From: an archaeon
Lineage (GTDB): Archaea; Asgardarchaeota; Thorarchaeia; Thorarchaeales; Thorarchaeaceae
NCBI GenBank assembly: GCA_024275415.1
Contig: JAJRZD010000050.1
Span: 1 to 57,432 of the forward strand
Reading direction: 5' to 3'
DNA: 57,432 bases
Positions 30,701 through 40,388 of the stretch are shown one piece after another. Within the stretch, counting starts at the first letter, position 1, and every line of letters begins with the position of its first letter. Both the position numbers and the translations under genes were made by a program. The notes under the pieces are model-generated. The model had not been told where the DNA came from, did no database searches, and was given only the letters and a program-made list of their open reading frames with translations.

Positions 30701-32543
30701 AAATGAGGATACGTATGCTAAGGGTCACACCAACTATGATATCCAAAAGAAGAGTCGATAAGGCTGGTAGTCCTTGCCCTTGATACTTCTTGCTAATCTC
30801 GAAGACCAGCGATAAGGTAAGAGTAATTGACACTGAGAGCAGTTCAGAGAACCACTCCAATATCGTACTTATGACACCACCAGGTCCAGGCGCGAGGAAT
30901 GCAGAGATACTCAGGCTGAAGTCAGCATCAAGCTCGAAACGAAGTCCCCACTCACGCACATCTATGAAGCCCCGTTCAGTGTTGGATGCATCAATAGGTG
31001 GGAATGCAAGTTGCATCCATGCATGACCGAAGAAGTCAATGGTGAACTGTGCCATGAGTCCTTGTACCCAGTCATTTCCTGTCGGTAGGAAGGCACAGAT
31101 ACCCATTTCAATGTCCATAACCGGAATTACATCAATGAACCTGCGGAGTTCGGTAAATCCTGCACGGACATCACCAAAGTCTGCAATGTCCACACCGCCA
31201 AGAACCGCTTCGTTCATGAAAGTTTCAAAGGCAGTCTTGTCAATCTCAAAGTCTGGAAGAAGCTTGATACGCAGAACCGCACCAAAGCTAGCGAAATTAG
31301 AACCGAGGTTCAGTGGAGTTCCGAGTCTAAAGAGAAAGACGGGAATAAGGCCTGCAAGGTCTGTCTGAACTGGGGTATTGATAATCTGGTTGAAGAAGTC
31401 CCCGATGTAGTCATCTACATCATACCACGAGTCTAGGATAAGCTGATCGATGAGTGACCAGAGCTCAAACATCTGTCGGGGGAGGAGTTCTGGCATCCAA
31501 GTGGCGAAATCGTGGTTGGTGACATTGAAACCTTGGTCGGTGAACCAATTCTGAAGTTCATCGCGAGCGTCCTCTATGACGCCCTGCATGTAATTGTTTA
31601 GTTCTTCAGCAGCATCAACGTGAATGCTCAAATCTTGGAATCCTAGGTCTATCAGGGAATACAGAACAGTGTCAATAAGCCATCCAAGAGGCCCACCAAC
31701 GCCGCTTGTGGGAGCCATCTCTCGTAGACCGATGTAGTCTTCTCCTTGAGATGGGATCCCCAACCGCATTATAGGTTCAAGCTCCTCTCCTTGGTCATTG
31801 TATTGCTTTTCCTCAACGACCCATGACTCGGTGAGTGCAGGATCAGTAATTGGATCAGGAACATGCTCCCCGGTATAGACTTCGGGCATGACACCCTTTG
31901 CAAAGTACTCGTTGATGTTATCAGCAAAATCACGAAGAACGTCTTCTCTGAGGTTCTCGCCAGTTCGGGACCATTTTGGTCTGTCCGAAAGCGACATTGT
32001 GTCAGCGATTGTCCAGATAGAATAGAGCCTACCTAACCGGACATCAAGAACTTCTGCATCATCGACATGAAGGTTCGCGGCATCTCCCATGAAATCCTTC
32101 AATCGGTAGGCACTTCCAATGCCAAAGATGTGCTCGATAAATGAGTATTTGCCAATAACATCAGCAACCTCCTTCCACGGAACAGGGATGTCACGAATCA
32201 CGATGCCATCCTGATTACTTTGGAAATAGTATATTGCATAGTCTGGACGGTAACGGTCTAATTCAGCATCGAGTAACAAGATTGATGAGATATCGAAGGA
32301 CTCGACCAAGATTCCTTGTTTCACGAGGGGACTGATCGTTTCAATGACCATGCTCTTAGATTCCTCACACTCTTTGTCGTAGTAGATATGTACAAGTGCG
32401 GGATTGTATTCGGCTATTTCCGGTTCCGTTGGTTCTGGCAGTGCTGACGCAGAAACAGGGAACATCAATGATGAGCTAAGGAGTATCATCATAGTGATGA
32501 TGACTACTAGCTTACGTACTCCTATTTTCAAATTAACCTGCAA
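27795..32543 (-). CDS. giant membrane-anchored protein with TSP3-like calcium repeats and Lys-rich tail
   Basis: The 1582-residue protein has a signal helix at about 10-33. Residues 40-700 are a large unknown exported domain with hydrophobic helical stretches. Residues 720-1490 hold more than fifteen D-x-D-x-D-G loops ([24 protein letters not shown]), the thrombospondin type 3/dockerin-like calcium motif. These form a long calcium-stiffened stalk. A membrane helix (about 1503-1527) is followed by a 50-residue tail made almost only of Lys, Ser, Thr and Arg ([17 protein letters not shown]). The TTG at 32543 is the first usable start before the signal, but its ribosome binding site is poor, so the start is uncertain by a few codons. 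It heads the three-gene operon. Confidence 0.8.
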   Translation of the reverse strand: MQVNLKIGVRKLVVIITMMILLSSSLMFPVSASALPEPTEPEIAEYNPALVHIYYDKECEESKSMVIETISPLVKQGILVESFDISSILLLDAELDRYRPDYAIYYFQSNQDGIVIRDIPVPWKEVADVIGKYSFIEHIFGIGSAYRLKDFMGDAANLHVDDAEVLDVRLGRLYSIWTIADTMSLSDRPKWSRTGENLREDVLRDFADNINEYFAKGVMPEVYTGEHVPDPITDPALTESWVVEEKQYNDQGEELEPIMRLGIPSQGEDYIGLREMAPTSGVGGPLGWLIDTVLYSLIDLGFQDLSIHVDAAEELNNYMQGVIEDARDELQNWFTDQGFNVTNHDFATWMPELLPRQMFELWSLIDQLILDSWYDVDDYIGDFFNQIINTPVQTDLAGLIPVFLFRLGTPLNLGSNFASFGAVLRIKLLPDFEIDKTAFETFMNEAVLGGVDIADFGDVRAGFTELRRFIDVIPVMDIEMGICAFLPTGNDWVQGLMAQFTIDFFGHAWMQLAFPPIDASNTERGFIDVREWGLRFELDADFSLSISAFLAPGPGGVISTILEWFSELLSVSITLTLSLVFEISKKYQGQGLPALSTLLLDIIVGVTLSIRILICVFQGTFKVGLRFEQRSGILSGSALMALADDPDPVIIRTLSDISTSTIGIYITLYCSLYFGVDLFFTSFGTHFGGPWTTTMDLSASWGSDTYGDEAADLTDSDADGLPDDFENRMSLLYGTLPEFALADSSTFLDPNNADTDGDGLNDKLELELNTAPWKVDTDGDLLTDQEEYEIFKTNPLLNDTDRDNLTDYEECKVYHTSPFLIDTDGDMLYDWYEVNTAYDVSLTKGTYGAVGSVEIGGVTYDDHTDPLNPDTDNDGLLDGEEWSNGVEYMNETEVELYQYVNFRWTHPLDADTDDDSVAWLFSGDWNDPFYPTDDYIWDLHDGTEVKGQIAEIPDAEGYPEVKLVKTNPCNPDTDNDTAWGAVALYLTDGNELARDPQWDPTNGDQDSDGLKDGYEQIGPGGSGTDAQNPDTDNDHLPDYEDWMLPTDPRNPDSDNDMVLDGDEYYLYGTNPVSNDTDMDGLSDGEELFFFYCNPLVRDSDADGLTDGEEILIYLTDPLLPDTDGDGLIDGYEVFTSHTDPRLWDTDEDRLGDGEELLVYNTDPLDWDTDHDSLDYPNENGSMTLPLGDGDEVLDYNTSPITVDTDADGLTDSQEIYLGLGWPGHDPIPLDPLNNDTDGDTLLDGQEMILENISIITYPYEALTIVLRYGSCPVKNDTDSDGLDDGLELQYGTYPNDPDSDDDNINDYNEIYVTHTDPMSNDTDGDEIPDNLESWEGVTAHTTPPSATTPPGYLLSQDNGSYWPLYPTDVNDSDTDNDYLPDGLELVYGTDPLEWDENGNGIADGFEYDFDGDGLSDGEEFYFEKTWMAPLPIGNDSRGIWHWTGAPGGFDNPDSDGDGLSDGEEVNVYGTDPTDADTDNDGISDFEEVQLGQNPIVPITEGYPFWIVAAIIGGVGFIAGIIVPPVLRTVVGIVRGGDAGVKKKKVASKKTTSKKTTSKRTTAKKETSSRKKTKSSKKEGDTK

Positions 32544-32804
32544 CTCGATGACACCCCAATGGGTTACACAAAGAAAGAATATGCTCTGGATATTATCCGC
32601 TCTAATTCCGCGTGGATATCAAAGTGTATAGCGTGCTTATTACGTACATGAATCCTATCCAAATGGCGCATCCTTCTCTCCCAAGTGACTAACACCAATC
32701 ACATTAATGGTAATTTAATCGATTACCCACATTGGTATATAATGATTATGATTTCATTCACCGCTCATCTATACAATCTGAGTCCTTTTGGGCCAAATGT
32801 CCCG
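32544..32804. other. upstream region of the giant surface operon
   Basis: No gene is seen. On the minus strand ATTATATACC near 32735-32744 is a plausible TATA box for the operon, which would leave a leader of about 170 nt. The region is AT-rich and contains several short frames that are not supported. Confidence 0.3.
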
Positions 32805-32836
32805 AAGGAAAAAAGAAAGACTGGGGAACTCCCCAG
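32805..32836 (-). terminator. hairpin plus T-run terminator of the small acidic membrane protein gene
   Basis: On the minus strand CTGGGG-AGTT-CCCCAG (32836 to 32821) is followed by TCTTTCTTTTTTCC. The hairpin lies 26 bases after the stop of the gene at 32862. This is the form of an intrinsic terminator. Confidence 0.6.
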
Positions 32837-32861
32837 CCTTAGTTTGATTGATTGCTGAATC

Positions 32862-33038
32862 CTATTCTTCAGTTTCTTCTTCTGACTCGGGTTCTTCCGG
32901 CTTTTCTTCTTCTTCCTCTTTTTCGACCTTTTTGGCACTCACTGCAACGGGCTTCTCAGCTTTCCTGCTACAGACAACGGATGGAGCGAATACCAATGCA
33001 AGAAGAATCGCCACTAGGGCTGCTGATATTATGATCAA
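32862..33038 (-). CDS. small single-pass membrane protein with acidic tail
   Basis: TTG 33038 is chosen because GGAGG sits 7 bases upstream; the frame can be extended five codons to another TTG that overlaps the binding site. The 58-residue product is one N-terminal membrane helix (MIIISAALVAILLALVF) followed by SRKAEK and a long run of Glu (KEEEEEKPEEPESEEETEE). A clear terminator follows the stop, supporting a real transcription unit. The acidic cytoplasmic or external tail would complement the Lys-rich tail of the neighbouring giant protein if both face the same side, which is speculative. No known family is recognised. Confidence 0.55.
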   Translation of the reverse strand: MIIISAALVAILLALVFAPSVVCSRKAEKPVAVSAKKVEKEEEEEKPEEPESEEETEE

Positions 33039-33321
33039 ATATGATTCCTCCAAACATGCTTTCTGGTTCGAGGGGTTCTGTTACATGTTCTTAACACTTT
33101 CGAGTATCTATTCGTCCTTGGTTCCGTCATGTACATCTGTCATCGTGTTCAACTCGCAATCAACGGCAAGACCTCTTCAAACATACATCCTCCGTGAACC
33201 AAAGGGACAAGAATAAATATCCAAAAGATGCAATGATGAATTATCTTAAATAGATACATTCCTCAAAAATGTTGTATTAAACCTACAACATACAGCAACT
33301 CCAAGACAAAGAGGTTAGAAC

Positions 33322-33957
33322 TTGAAACACAACGACGGTCCTGATTCGGGACACCTCCTCGATATCGCCAACAGATTCATGAATGAGTTGAAGTTCAGCG
33401 ATGCTATCGAAGCATTGGAGAGGGCTGCGCATATCGATCCAAACAATCGAACATTATGGGATCGACTAGTGATCTGTAACCTTGAGTTGAAGCGGCCAAA
33501 GAAAGCTCTTGAAGCGATGAATTTCATCCTACAGATTGATCCTAATGCATACCAAATCTGGACTGAGAAAGCGTACCTTCACTTTCTGCTTCAGGAACAC
33601 AAAGAAGGAATCGATGCTCTCCAGACGAGCCTTACTTTGAATCCCAAGAATTACCGTGATTGGTTCTTACTTGGTTCTGTCTATATTGCGGGAGAGGAAT
33701 GGGATGAGGCTCGATGGGCACTCCATAATGCACTTCAGCTCAATCCAAACGATTCAAAGCTCTGGTATAACCTTGCTGTAGTCAATTTCATGCTGGGCGA
33801 TCTTGGTGCGGCTGCTGGAGCTGCCGAGCTTGCTAAGGCAATAGATCCGACTCTGGAGATATCTGAGATTGGATGGCTAGAGGAACTGATAGATTCCACA
33901 AACTTCTTTGGTGATCATGGTGACTCATTGAGCTTTGATCTCGCTGCCGGAGGTTAA
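33322..33957 (+). CDS. TPR-repeat protein
   Basis: The start is TTG 33322, with GAGGT 7 bases upstream. The 211-residue protein has about five tetratricopeptide repeats (for example DAIEALERAAHIDPNNRTLW, KALEAMNFILQIDPNAYQIW and ARWALHNALQLNPNDSKLWY), each a helix pair that binds partner peptides. It is cytosolic and lacks a signal or membrane helix. The repeats resemble those of the interrupted TPR gene at 3341. Its stop overlaps the end of the convergent WD40/coiled-coil gene by 4 bases. Confidence 0.85.
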   Translation: MKHNDGPDSGHLLDIANRFMNELKFSDAIEALERAAHIDPNNRTLWDRLVICNLELKRPKKALEAMNFILQIDPNAYQIWTEKAYLHFLLQEHKEGIDALQTSLTLNPKNYRDWFLLGSVYIAGEEWDEARWALHNALQLNPNDSKLWYNLAVVNFMLGDLGAAAGAAELAKAIDPTLEISEIGWLEELIDSTNFFGDHGDSLSFDLAAGG

Positions 33958-35948
33958 GTCTTCTTTTTTGGCCTTGTTTTCTTTCTAGGTTTCTTCTTGG
34001 GAGTTTCTTTTGGTTGCCGTTTTTGAACCGTTTTCGGCTCTCCAGAATCCGGCTTTTTCCCTTTCAGTAGATCAAGCTCTTTCGAAAGAGTTTCGATCCT
34101 GCGCTTCATCTTGAACTGTTTTGCCGCATCTAGTGCTTGCTCTGTTGCATTGATTAGCAGTAGAGTTTCACGTTCTTTCTCTCTACTGTCCTGAATAGCG
34201 CTAAGTTCTTTTTTCCGTTTGGCAAGCACACTCAGAAGCCCTTTGATTGCCTCAGATGCCTCAGCCTTTGTAAGAGTTATCTCCTCAGGTTCTTCCTTTG
34301 CAATGCTGAGGATTCTATTTATCTGGTCATTAAGACTGATAAACTCATTAAGCGAGGACGAGAGTATCTCAATAACCTCCTCATCCCCCTGTGCATCGCT
34401 CACTGCTTGTTGCAACGTTTCGATGGCTCCTGACAGGAACTCAGCCCGCTCGTCAAGAGATGACCTTTTCCGTTCCAGCCATCGCCATTCGCTAGAAATC
34501 TTCTGGGACAGGGTTCTTGCATCGTTGATTTTCTCTTGGTACTCGTCATACTTTCTCTTTGCTTCTTTCCATTCAGCTTCTAGCACATCAGTCGCGTGTG
34601 TGAGCTGATAGCTTAAGATGTGTCCAGCTTGGGCTTCAGTCAAGACCCTGCTTTCCTTAATGGCACGTATTGTTTCGACCCATATCCTCTCAAGTTCCTC
34701 TTCGTCCTTTGTGGATCTGCCGCTTTCATCGAACTCTTCGGATATTCCTTTGATGACTTTGGTAAGGTCTTGGATTTCAGATATCTTTGCTCGGAGTAGC
34801 GAATGACCCAGTCTATCGCTCAGCTCGTTTGTAAGTTTCTCTCGCTCATTGGGGACTTCGAGAAGTGCATGAGTATTGTCAATTAGGATTTGGAGTGCCT
34901 GTTCATATTCTGCAACAGCCTCGTGGAACTTAGACTCCCTGATTAGTGTGTCCCCTCTCTTCTGTAACTCCAATACTCCCTCAAGCACATCATAGGGAGA
35001 TGTCCTTAGGATACGGGTTCCGAACCCCACACTATCTTCAGAGAAGAAGTCTAATGCCTGCTGTCCCCATAACATCGAAAGCACAAGGATTTTGTTTGGG
35101 GTCGCCAAGAAGATGTATTGGCCATATGCACGTACATGGTGTATTTTCGTCCCAGCAATCTTTGCAGAACCCAATAACACTCCTTTATTGATGTCCCATA
35201 CCGAAACAATGGATGTGTTTGATGAAGCAATGAGGTACAGGTCGTTTGCCCACAATGAGCTGATGCTCCCATTGCCCGCCTGATTCAGGGTCTTATCTAG
35301 AGACCAATCCACTCTGTTCCAGAGCTTGATGCTTGCAGTAGTCACTCCTGTTATGATGAAGTTCGTATTGCCGACCAGTAATGCGCCCTTGTCTTTCTTA
35401 TCCAGACGTTTAAGCTCGGTGGGAGCTCCTTCGCTTTCAAGCTTCCAGATAATAGGCTCGTCTTTGCTAGTGGAAGTGCAGATGATTTCACCATCACCCC
35501 ATATACTGACGATATCCGCCTTGAAGAGCTGCCAGCTTGAAGTGTCATGGGAATCTTTCTTGATTGAAACGAGACGTCCTTCCTTGGCTCCCACGTAGAG
35601 GGAGTCGCCTCTCAGAGTGGAGGTCGCGGCTGTGTAGCTAAGTTCGAACCAGCCAATCATACCCCATGTATTTTTGTTCCAGACGTAGACTCTTTTCTCA
35701 CATGTGGCATAGACCTGATTCTCATCAACATGGACTGCGAGAGGAGGTGAACTAGTTTCGCCTAGCTCTGCGACCAATTGCCAGTCACTGCGAGACCAGA
35801 CTCTTACTTTAAGGTCAGTGCATGCAGCATAGACATACTGTTCGTCTACGTTCAGATAGACTGCATCCCCCTCAAGCTCAGAAACGATTGTATGGTGAAA
35901 TCGCAATGAGGATGCAGTACCCCCTGCGGATTTGGACATGGTATTCAT
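33954..35948 (-). CDS. WD40-like propeller + coiled-coil protein with basic C-terminus
   Basis: The 664-residue protein starts with about 300 residues of WD40-type units (YVYAACTDLKVRVWSRSDW, TTASIKLWNRVDW, NTSIVSVWDINKG), which form a propeller for protein contacts. A TPR-like helix pair (KFHEAVAEYEQALQIL) follows near 345. Residues 370-630 are long amphipathic helices with heptads, predicted coiled coil. The last 35 residues are a Lys/Pro/Arg-rich tail (PKKKPRKKTRPKKKT) able to bind nucleic acid or acidic surfaces. No signal peptide is seen, so it is cytosolic. It is divergent from the tubulin-like operon and convergent with a TPR gene, so it may belong to the same module. ATG 35948 and ATG 35939 are both possible starts. 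Confidence 0.75.
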   Translation of the reverse strand: MNTMSKSAGGTASSLRFHHTIVSELEGDAVYLNVDEQYVYAACTDLKVRVWSRSDWQLVAELGETSSPPLAVHVDENQVYATCEKRVYVWNKNTWGMIGWFELSYTAATSTLRGDSLYVGAKEGRLVSIKKDSHDTSSWQLFKADIVSIWGDGEIICTSTSKDEPIIWKLESEGAPTELKRLDKKDKGALLVGNTNFIITGVTTASIKLWNRVDWSLDKTLNQAGNGSISSLWANDLYLIASSNTSIVSVWDINKGVLLGSAKIAGTKIHHVRAYGQYIFLATPNKILVLSMLWGQQALDFFSEDSVGFGTRILRTSPYDVLEGVLELQKRGDTLIRESKFHEAVAEYEQALQILIDNTHALLEVPNEREKLTNELSDRLGHSLLRAKISEIQDLTKVIKGISEEFDESGRSTKDEEELERIWVETIRAIKESRVLTEAQAGHILSYQLTHATDVLEAEWKEAKRKYDEYQEKINDARTLSQKISSEWRWLERKRSSLDERAEFLSGAIETLQQAVSDAQGDEEVIEILSSSLNEFISLNDQINRILSIAKEEPEEITLTKAEASEAIKGLLSVLAKRKKELSAIQDSREKERETLLLINATEQALDAAKQFKMKRRIETLSKELDLLKGKKPDSGEPKTVQKRQPKETPKKKPRKKTRPKKKT

Positions 35949-36296
35949 TCTCTATATCGGTGCGACCGCTATTAAGTAAGTCTAGTTCCACAAAAGATTG
36001 TTTAAGACTTTGCTCATCAAGGAGGTTCTGTGGAAAAAGTACACAAGTCCCCACTTATCAGATGAGAATAGCTCGCCGTTCCAATTTTAGACGACCCAAA
36101 AGTGACAAGACCGCATGTTAATCCTACAATTCTCTTCTGTGTCATTCGAATCTTACTGGAGCCTATCAGAGAACAAGCTCGATTGCTAAAGGAATTTAAG
36201 CGATCTTGAGCGACCTACAAAAAAATAAGGGAGTAGACACAGAACACACTTAAGACATTCACCCCTTCATTTATCGTTAATACCGGAGGTAGATTA
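35949..36296. other. divergent promoter region between WD40 gene and tubulin-like operon
   Basis: No gene is seen in these 348 bases. They must hold the promoters of both divergent transcription units. A GGAGGT ribosome binding site at 36285-36290 serves the downstream TTG at 36297. No clear operator or symmetric site was recognised. Confidence 0.4.
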
Positions 36297-38984
36297 TTGG
36301 ATAGCAACAAGTGGAGACGTGAGCTTGACCGACTCTCTGAAATGAAAGGAATGCTTGTTTCGCTAAATCCGAGCCTTGAGGAGCAAACGAGCCACCAAGT
36401 TCGCCAACTGTATGATGTATTCGCGAATCTGACGAAGACCGAAAACGAACTGGGTACTGCTGGATTCATGGCCAAGCGGAAGCTCCAGAGTCAGCTGGAG
36501 AGGGTCAACAGCGATCTTGAAGACCTGTTTATGCGGATAGTGCGAGACTTTGCAGAGTACTTCCGAAAAGAGCATAGGGACATAATGGGACTGATGCCTC
36601 AGCTTCAGGAAATGAAACCAGCGAAAGCAAAGACCATCTCATCTGTAAGATTTCCTTCAGTTGGGGCTGGTGATTTTGCTGATTTCGAGAGGCTGTACGA
36701 ATTTGGCAACAGCTTCTCCAACAAATGCATCGACCTAAAGAACGAACTGTCGCGTGAGGTGAAAGACCTTCTTGATGAGAATCGCAGGACTGTCGAGACC
36801 TTTGAGCGACATATCACAATTGACAGAGGCGAGGTGGCAACGACCCTTTCCAATGAGGACACTCACGGGCTTTCAGTGTCTGATCTGATAACCATGAACA
36901 ACCGGTTGAAGTCAGAGCAGGTCTACCTCGATGGTAGGAGAGGCGAAGTCGGGAGGATGCTTGGTGTTTCGCTGATCAGTGACATAGAGTCAGTACAGGC
37001 TTGGATTGAAACTGCCGTCCGGTTAGGATTAGAACTACCAATGGACTTCTCACAGAAGCTTAGGATTCTTGCCCGAGAGGCTTCCACGGCAGACAACCTG
37101 ACGACATTGATTTCTCTTGAAAGCCAGATGCATGCATCGCGCCTCCAACTAGCGAACATGCTGAAGGATAGAATCATCAACATGAAGCATGAGGTGACGA
37201 CCAAATTCGTTGAGGCCGGGATACCGACAACTTCAGACATCATTCCACAAGCCCCCTCCATGGTCGTTGAGAACCAGGAGGTTCCAAGTCTTCTGTCTGC
37301 CTATCAGAAGATGGTCGAATGGGAGGGACAGATCAAGCTAGCTCTCAAGAATAAGATAGAGGAGCTTCTTGACGACATCGATAAAGCGGCTGATTCGCCA
37401 AAAGACACAGGGATCACTGATGTGGTGGCTGTGCGCGAATTCGTTGCTGAAGCAAATAAGAAGATGAAGAAGGGCGAGCTTGATGACATGGTAGTGATCT
37501 ATCAAAAAGCATCAACGATGGTCGAGGAGTACAAAAAGAATGTGAAGGATCTTATCAAAGGATACCTCGTTCGCTTCAACGAGCTTGCGAGCTCTGCGGA
37601 TCGCGTACTAGATTATGCCCAGCTCAGCAAGAAAGCACCGAAGGTCGAGGAACTACAAGGAGGCATCGTGTTCCATCTTAAGTCACTTGAGAATCTGCGA
37701 ACCGCAGTGGAAAGTGGAGTGGCAACTTTCAGAGATGCCTGCAAACAGGAGATTGATGCGATCATACAAGACCTACAGACCATCAAGCCTGCATATGCCG
37801 AGATATTCATGCCCATCATCACAGAACTTGATGAGGGTGAAACAAGGATTTCAAAATTGAACGAGTTCGCAGAGATCCGTTCTGAGATGCGAACGATAAA
37901 AGAAACCATTCTGGCCAAGTCGAAAGAGGCTATTGAGAATCTAAGGTATCGTTTGGGCGTCAAGATCCGGCTTGCAGCTGCAAAGCTCATGGGTGCTGGA
38001 GTCGAGATCCCGAAAGAAGTACAGGAAGCCATTAGCGAACTGAATAGCATCGGTGTTGCAGCAGACACGGTATTCAGCCTTCCACAGTTGGCAAGGAAAA
38101 TGGTCGAACTCTATGAGAAGAAAATCACAGGCAATGTGGTGAAGTCACTGAAAGCGGAGGCAACCGAGCTTCGTGCCTCGTTCGACAAGGCTGCATCCAT
38201 TGGGGTTCCACTAGATAATGAGCTGGCGATTCTGAATAGTATAATCAACAACCCACCAACCGAGTTGGAGGACACAGCGGATGCATTCGATAGGCTGGCA
38301 GGACTGACGACTTCTAAGGACATCCAGAAACGGGTGCGTGACAGGGGAAATGAAGCCTATCGACAGATCAATGGTGCTATCTCCATTTTTGAGGAACAAG
38401 GGATGCCCGATTTCGTCGTGAGGTTGAAATCATTGCTCGAACAGGTTCCTGAAAGGATGCAGGCAGAGTCCAAGTTCATTACTGAGCCTTTGGAGGTCTG
38501 TCTAACACTAGCCAACGTGCAGGAAGAGATGCTTGGCGTGATGAAAAGCATTGCAGCCAAGGATAAGGAATCCTATGAGAAGGAAATACGCGAAAGAAGC
38601 AACTACTACTCGACCATCGAGCGAGTATATGAGAAGCACCCTGCTGACTTTAGTAGGTTGATATATCCCCTTGATAAAATGAAAGAGTTGGAAATGAACC
38701 TCCAGAATGCCGAGCAACTAGACAAGGCATTGGAATACTTCAACGAACTAAAGAGGATGCGAACCGAGTGGGTCGAGAAGGCGGAGAAGATGGATGACTG
38801 GCACAAGTCGATGAAGATGTTCTTGACTGGCTTTAGTCCCACCGCTAGTATCGATGAACGCGAGAAGTTCCTTGATGATGCGATCAGGAAAATCAAAGAC
38901 ACCTACAGTAGAGAGGACATAAGCTCTTATTTGACATGGGCGATAAAAGAGATAGCTCTCACAATGGTCGGAAAGCGAGGTTAA
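36297..38984 (+). CDS. long helical (coiled-coil/spectrin-like) protein, partner of tubulin-like GTPase
   Basis: TTG 36297 is the start, 6 bases after GGAGGT. The 895-residue protein is predicted almost entirely helical and hydrophilic, with no membrane helix, no signal and no enzyme motif. It contains many heptad-like stretches (LQSQLERVNSDLEDLFMRIV, LKNELSREVKDLLDENRR) separated by short Pro/Gly linkers, which suggests a string of helical bundles like a spectrin or filament-associated rod. The tubulin-like gene starts 6 bases after its stop, so the two are translated together and probably act together. It could be a filament adaptor, length ruler or membrane linker. No family is recognised. 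Confidence 0.75.
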   Translation: MDSNKWRRELDRLSEMKGMLVSLNPSLEEQTSHQVRQLYDVFANLTKTENELGTAGFMAKRKLQSQLERVNSDLEDLFMRIVRDFAEYFRKEHRDIMGLMPQLQEMKPAKAKTISSVRFPSVGAGDFADFERLYEFGNSFSNKCIDLKNELSREVKDLLDENRRTVETFERHITIDRGEVATTLSNEDTHGLSVSDLITMNNRLKSEQVYLDGRRGEVGRMLGVSLISDIESVQAWIETAVRLGLELPMDFSQKLRILAREASTADNLTTLISLESQMHASRLQLANMLKDRIINMKHEVTTKFVEAGIPTTSDIIPQAPSMVVENQEVPSLLSAYQKMVEWEGQIKLALKNKIEELLDDIDKAADSPKDTGITDVVAVREFVAEANKKMKKGELDDMVVIYQKASTMVEEYKKNVKDLIKGYLVRFNELASSADRVLDYAQLSKKAPKVEELQGGIVFHLKSLENLRTAVESGVATFRDACKQEIDAIIQDLQTIKPAYAEIFMPIITELDEGETRISKLNEFAEIRSEMRTIKETILAKSKEAIENLRYRLGVKIRLAAAKLMGAGVEIPKEVQEAISELNSIGVAADTVFSLPQLARKMVELYEKKITGNVVKSLKAEATELRASFDKAASIGVPLDNELAILNSIINNPPTELEDTADAFDRLAGLTTSKDIQKRVRDRGNEAYRQINGAISIFEEQGMPDFVVRLKSLLEQVPERMQAESKFITEPLEVCLTLANVQEEMLGVMKSIAAKDKESYEKEIRERSNYYSTIERVYEKHPADFSRLIYPLDKMKELEMNLQNAEQLDKALEYFNELKRMRTEWVEKAEKMDDWHKSMKMFLTGFSPTASIDEREKFLDDAIRKIKDTYSREDISSYLTWAIKEIALTMVGKRG

Positions 38985-38989
38985 ATCAA

Positions 38990-40384
38990 ATGGTAACAGG
39001 TTCCCCTAGAATCGGAGAAGATGAAACGAAGGCAGCAGAAGTCTTTGCGATTGGTATCGGCGAGTGTGGCTCTAACATCGTGGGCTCTTATCTCAAAGCA
39101 AGCAAGGATAGGAAACTGCCCTCCCGAGTCAGAGGCTACTTACTCATGAACACAGATCGTGCTGACCTTACAAAAGTGCGGTCTAAATATGAGATACCGA
39201 AAGAACACACCATGCTCTACGGAGCAAGCGAGATTGGTGTGGGTGGTCGTTTCATGGACGGCTATAATGCAATCCTTGAATCGAAAGACATCATCTTTGA
39301 TCAGCTTGGAGACCTCGGATTCGAAGGTGTGTCAGGTTTCTGTATCTTCACTAGCTTAGGCGGTGGTACTGGCTGCGGAGGCACTCCAGCCATCATCGAG
39401 CTATTAAAACAGCGTTTCCAAGAAGAGGAGGGTCGCAGGATATTTGTCTATGTGATAGGCATCCTTCCCTTCGAAGGACAGTCAAGTGAAGCTCTCAATA
39501 GCATCTGGGCTGTTTCAAGACTGCTCCGAGCGCAGTTACAAGAACGCGGTGCAGACCTGACAATTCTCCTGAGCAATAGGACAATGCTGAAACGTATTCT
39601 CAATTCCCGACGAGCGGACAGCGTGGATTATCTTCAGCGCGAACTTGAGGTCGATATCGCTGATATCAATCAGATCGAGAAAATGGTTCCCTCAACGCTT
39701 GATGAAGGAGGCGAACTCGAAGCAAGGACTGAGCAGGCATTTGTCGAGCTGGTCAATCCACTTGCGCTAGACGTTGTGGAAGCTATGCTCTCGCCAGGCG
39801 TCTATGAGCCGAACAAGGATGTGTTTCCAACCACTGACCTTGCAGATTATGCTCGAAAGCTCGATCCGGTCGTCGTCCCGGCACTGTACCAAGATGTCGG
39901 ACTTATTCCGGATGCTGGGAGTATGCCTCGTCAGCTGAGGACAATGATTGACTATGCGATACGAGAATGCAGTTATGCCGACATCGGTGATGAGCCAAAT
40001 GCGGAATCTGTTTACTACGTGTTCTCTGGTCCCAGACATGTCAGCAAGGCCGAGTACGGTATGCACCTAAAAGAAGCACTGGACAAGTTCATTGCTCCTG
40101 GCGCAGCCATCACTCCCTGCTATGTGCAGCGTTTCACCAAGGACGCGTCTACAGACCTGCTTCTTTTGCTAGGATTGCCCAAGATTCCTGAACTCGTTCA
40201 GATTATCAATGAGGCGACACAGCTCGTGAATCTGCACAGTGGTGCATCTCCACTCAAGCAGAGCTGGTTCATGCGCTCGAAAGGTGTCCAGAGAAAGGAG
40301 CTTGTTGATGCAATCGCTGACTTCAGAGAACTGTTCAGCTATTACATGACACCAGGAACAGGAGATATGTCACAGGGCGTGTAA
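38990..40384 (+). CDS. divergent tubulin/FtsZ-superfamily GTPase (CetZ/FtsZ-like)
   Basis: The start is ATG 38990, behind GAGGT and just after the previous stop; a longer frame would overlap that gene. The 464-residue protein shows the nucleotide-binding order of the superfamily: T1 GIGECGSN (22-29), T2 MNTDRADL (53-60), and the T4 signature SLGGGTGCGG (122-131), where Cys replaces the usual Ser/Thr. The T7 region is NPLALDVVEAM (256-266), with the second catalytic acid kept (D261) and the first of NxDxxD replaced by Leu. The size exceeds most FtsZ proteins and the C-terminal half is long. T2 NTxxADL resembles CetZ. It probably polymerises and hydrolyses GTP, perhaps slowly. It sits between two helical-protein genes in one operon. 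Confidence 0.85.
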   Translation: MVTGSPRIGEDETKAAEVFAIGIGECGSNIVGSYLKASKDRKLPSRVRGYLLMNTDRADLTKVRSKYEIPKEHTMLYGASEIGVGGRFMDGYNAILESKDIIFDQLGDLGFEGVSGFCIFTSLGGGTGCGGTPAIIELLKQRFQEEEGRRIFVYVIGILPFEGQSSEALNSIWAVSRLLRAQLQERGADLTILLSNRTMLKRILNSRRADSVDYLQRELEVDIADINQIEKMVPSTLDEGGELEARTEQAFVELVNPLALDVVEAMLSPGVYEPNKDVFPTTDLADYARKLDPVVVPALYQDVGLIPDAGSMPRQLRTMIDYAIRECSYADIGDEPNAESVYYVFSGPRHVSKAEYGMHLKEALDKFIAPGAAITPCYVQRFTKDASTDLLLLLGLPKIPELVQIINEATQLVNLHSGASPLKQSWFMRSKGVQRKELVDAIADFRELFSYYMTPGTGDMSQGV

Positions 40385-40388
40385 AACC

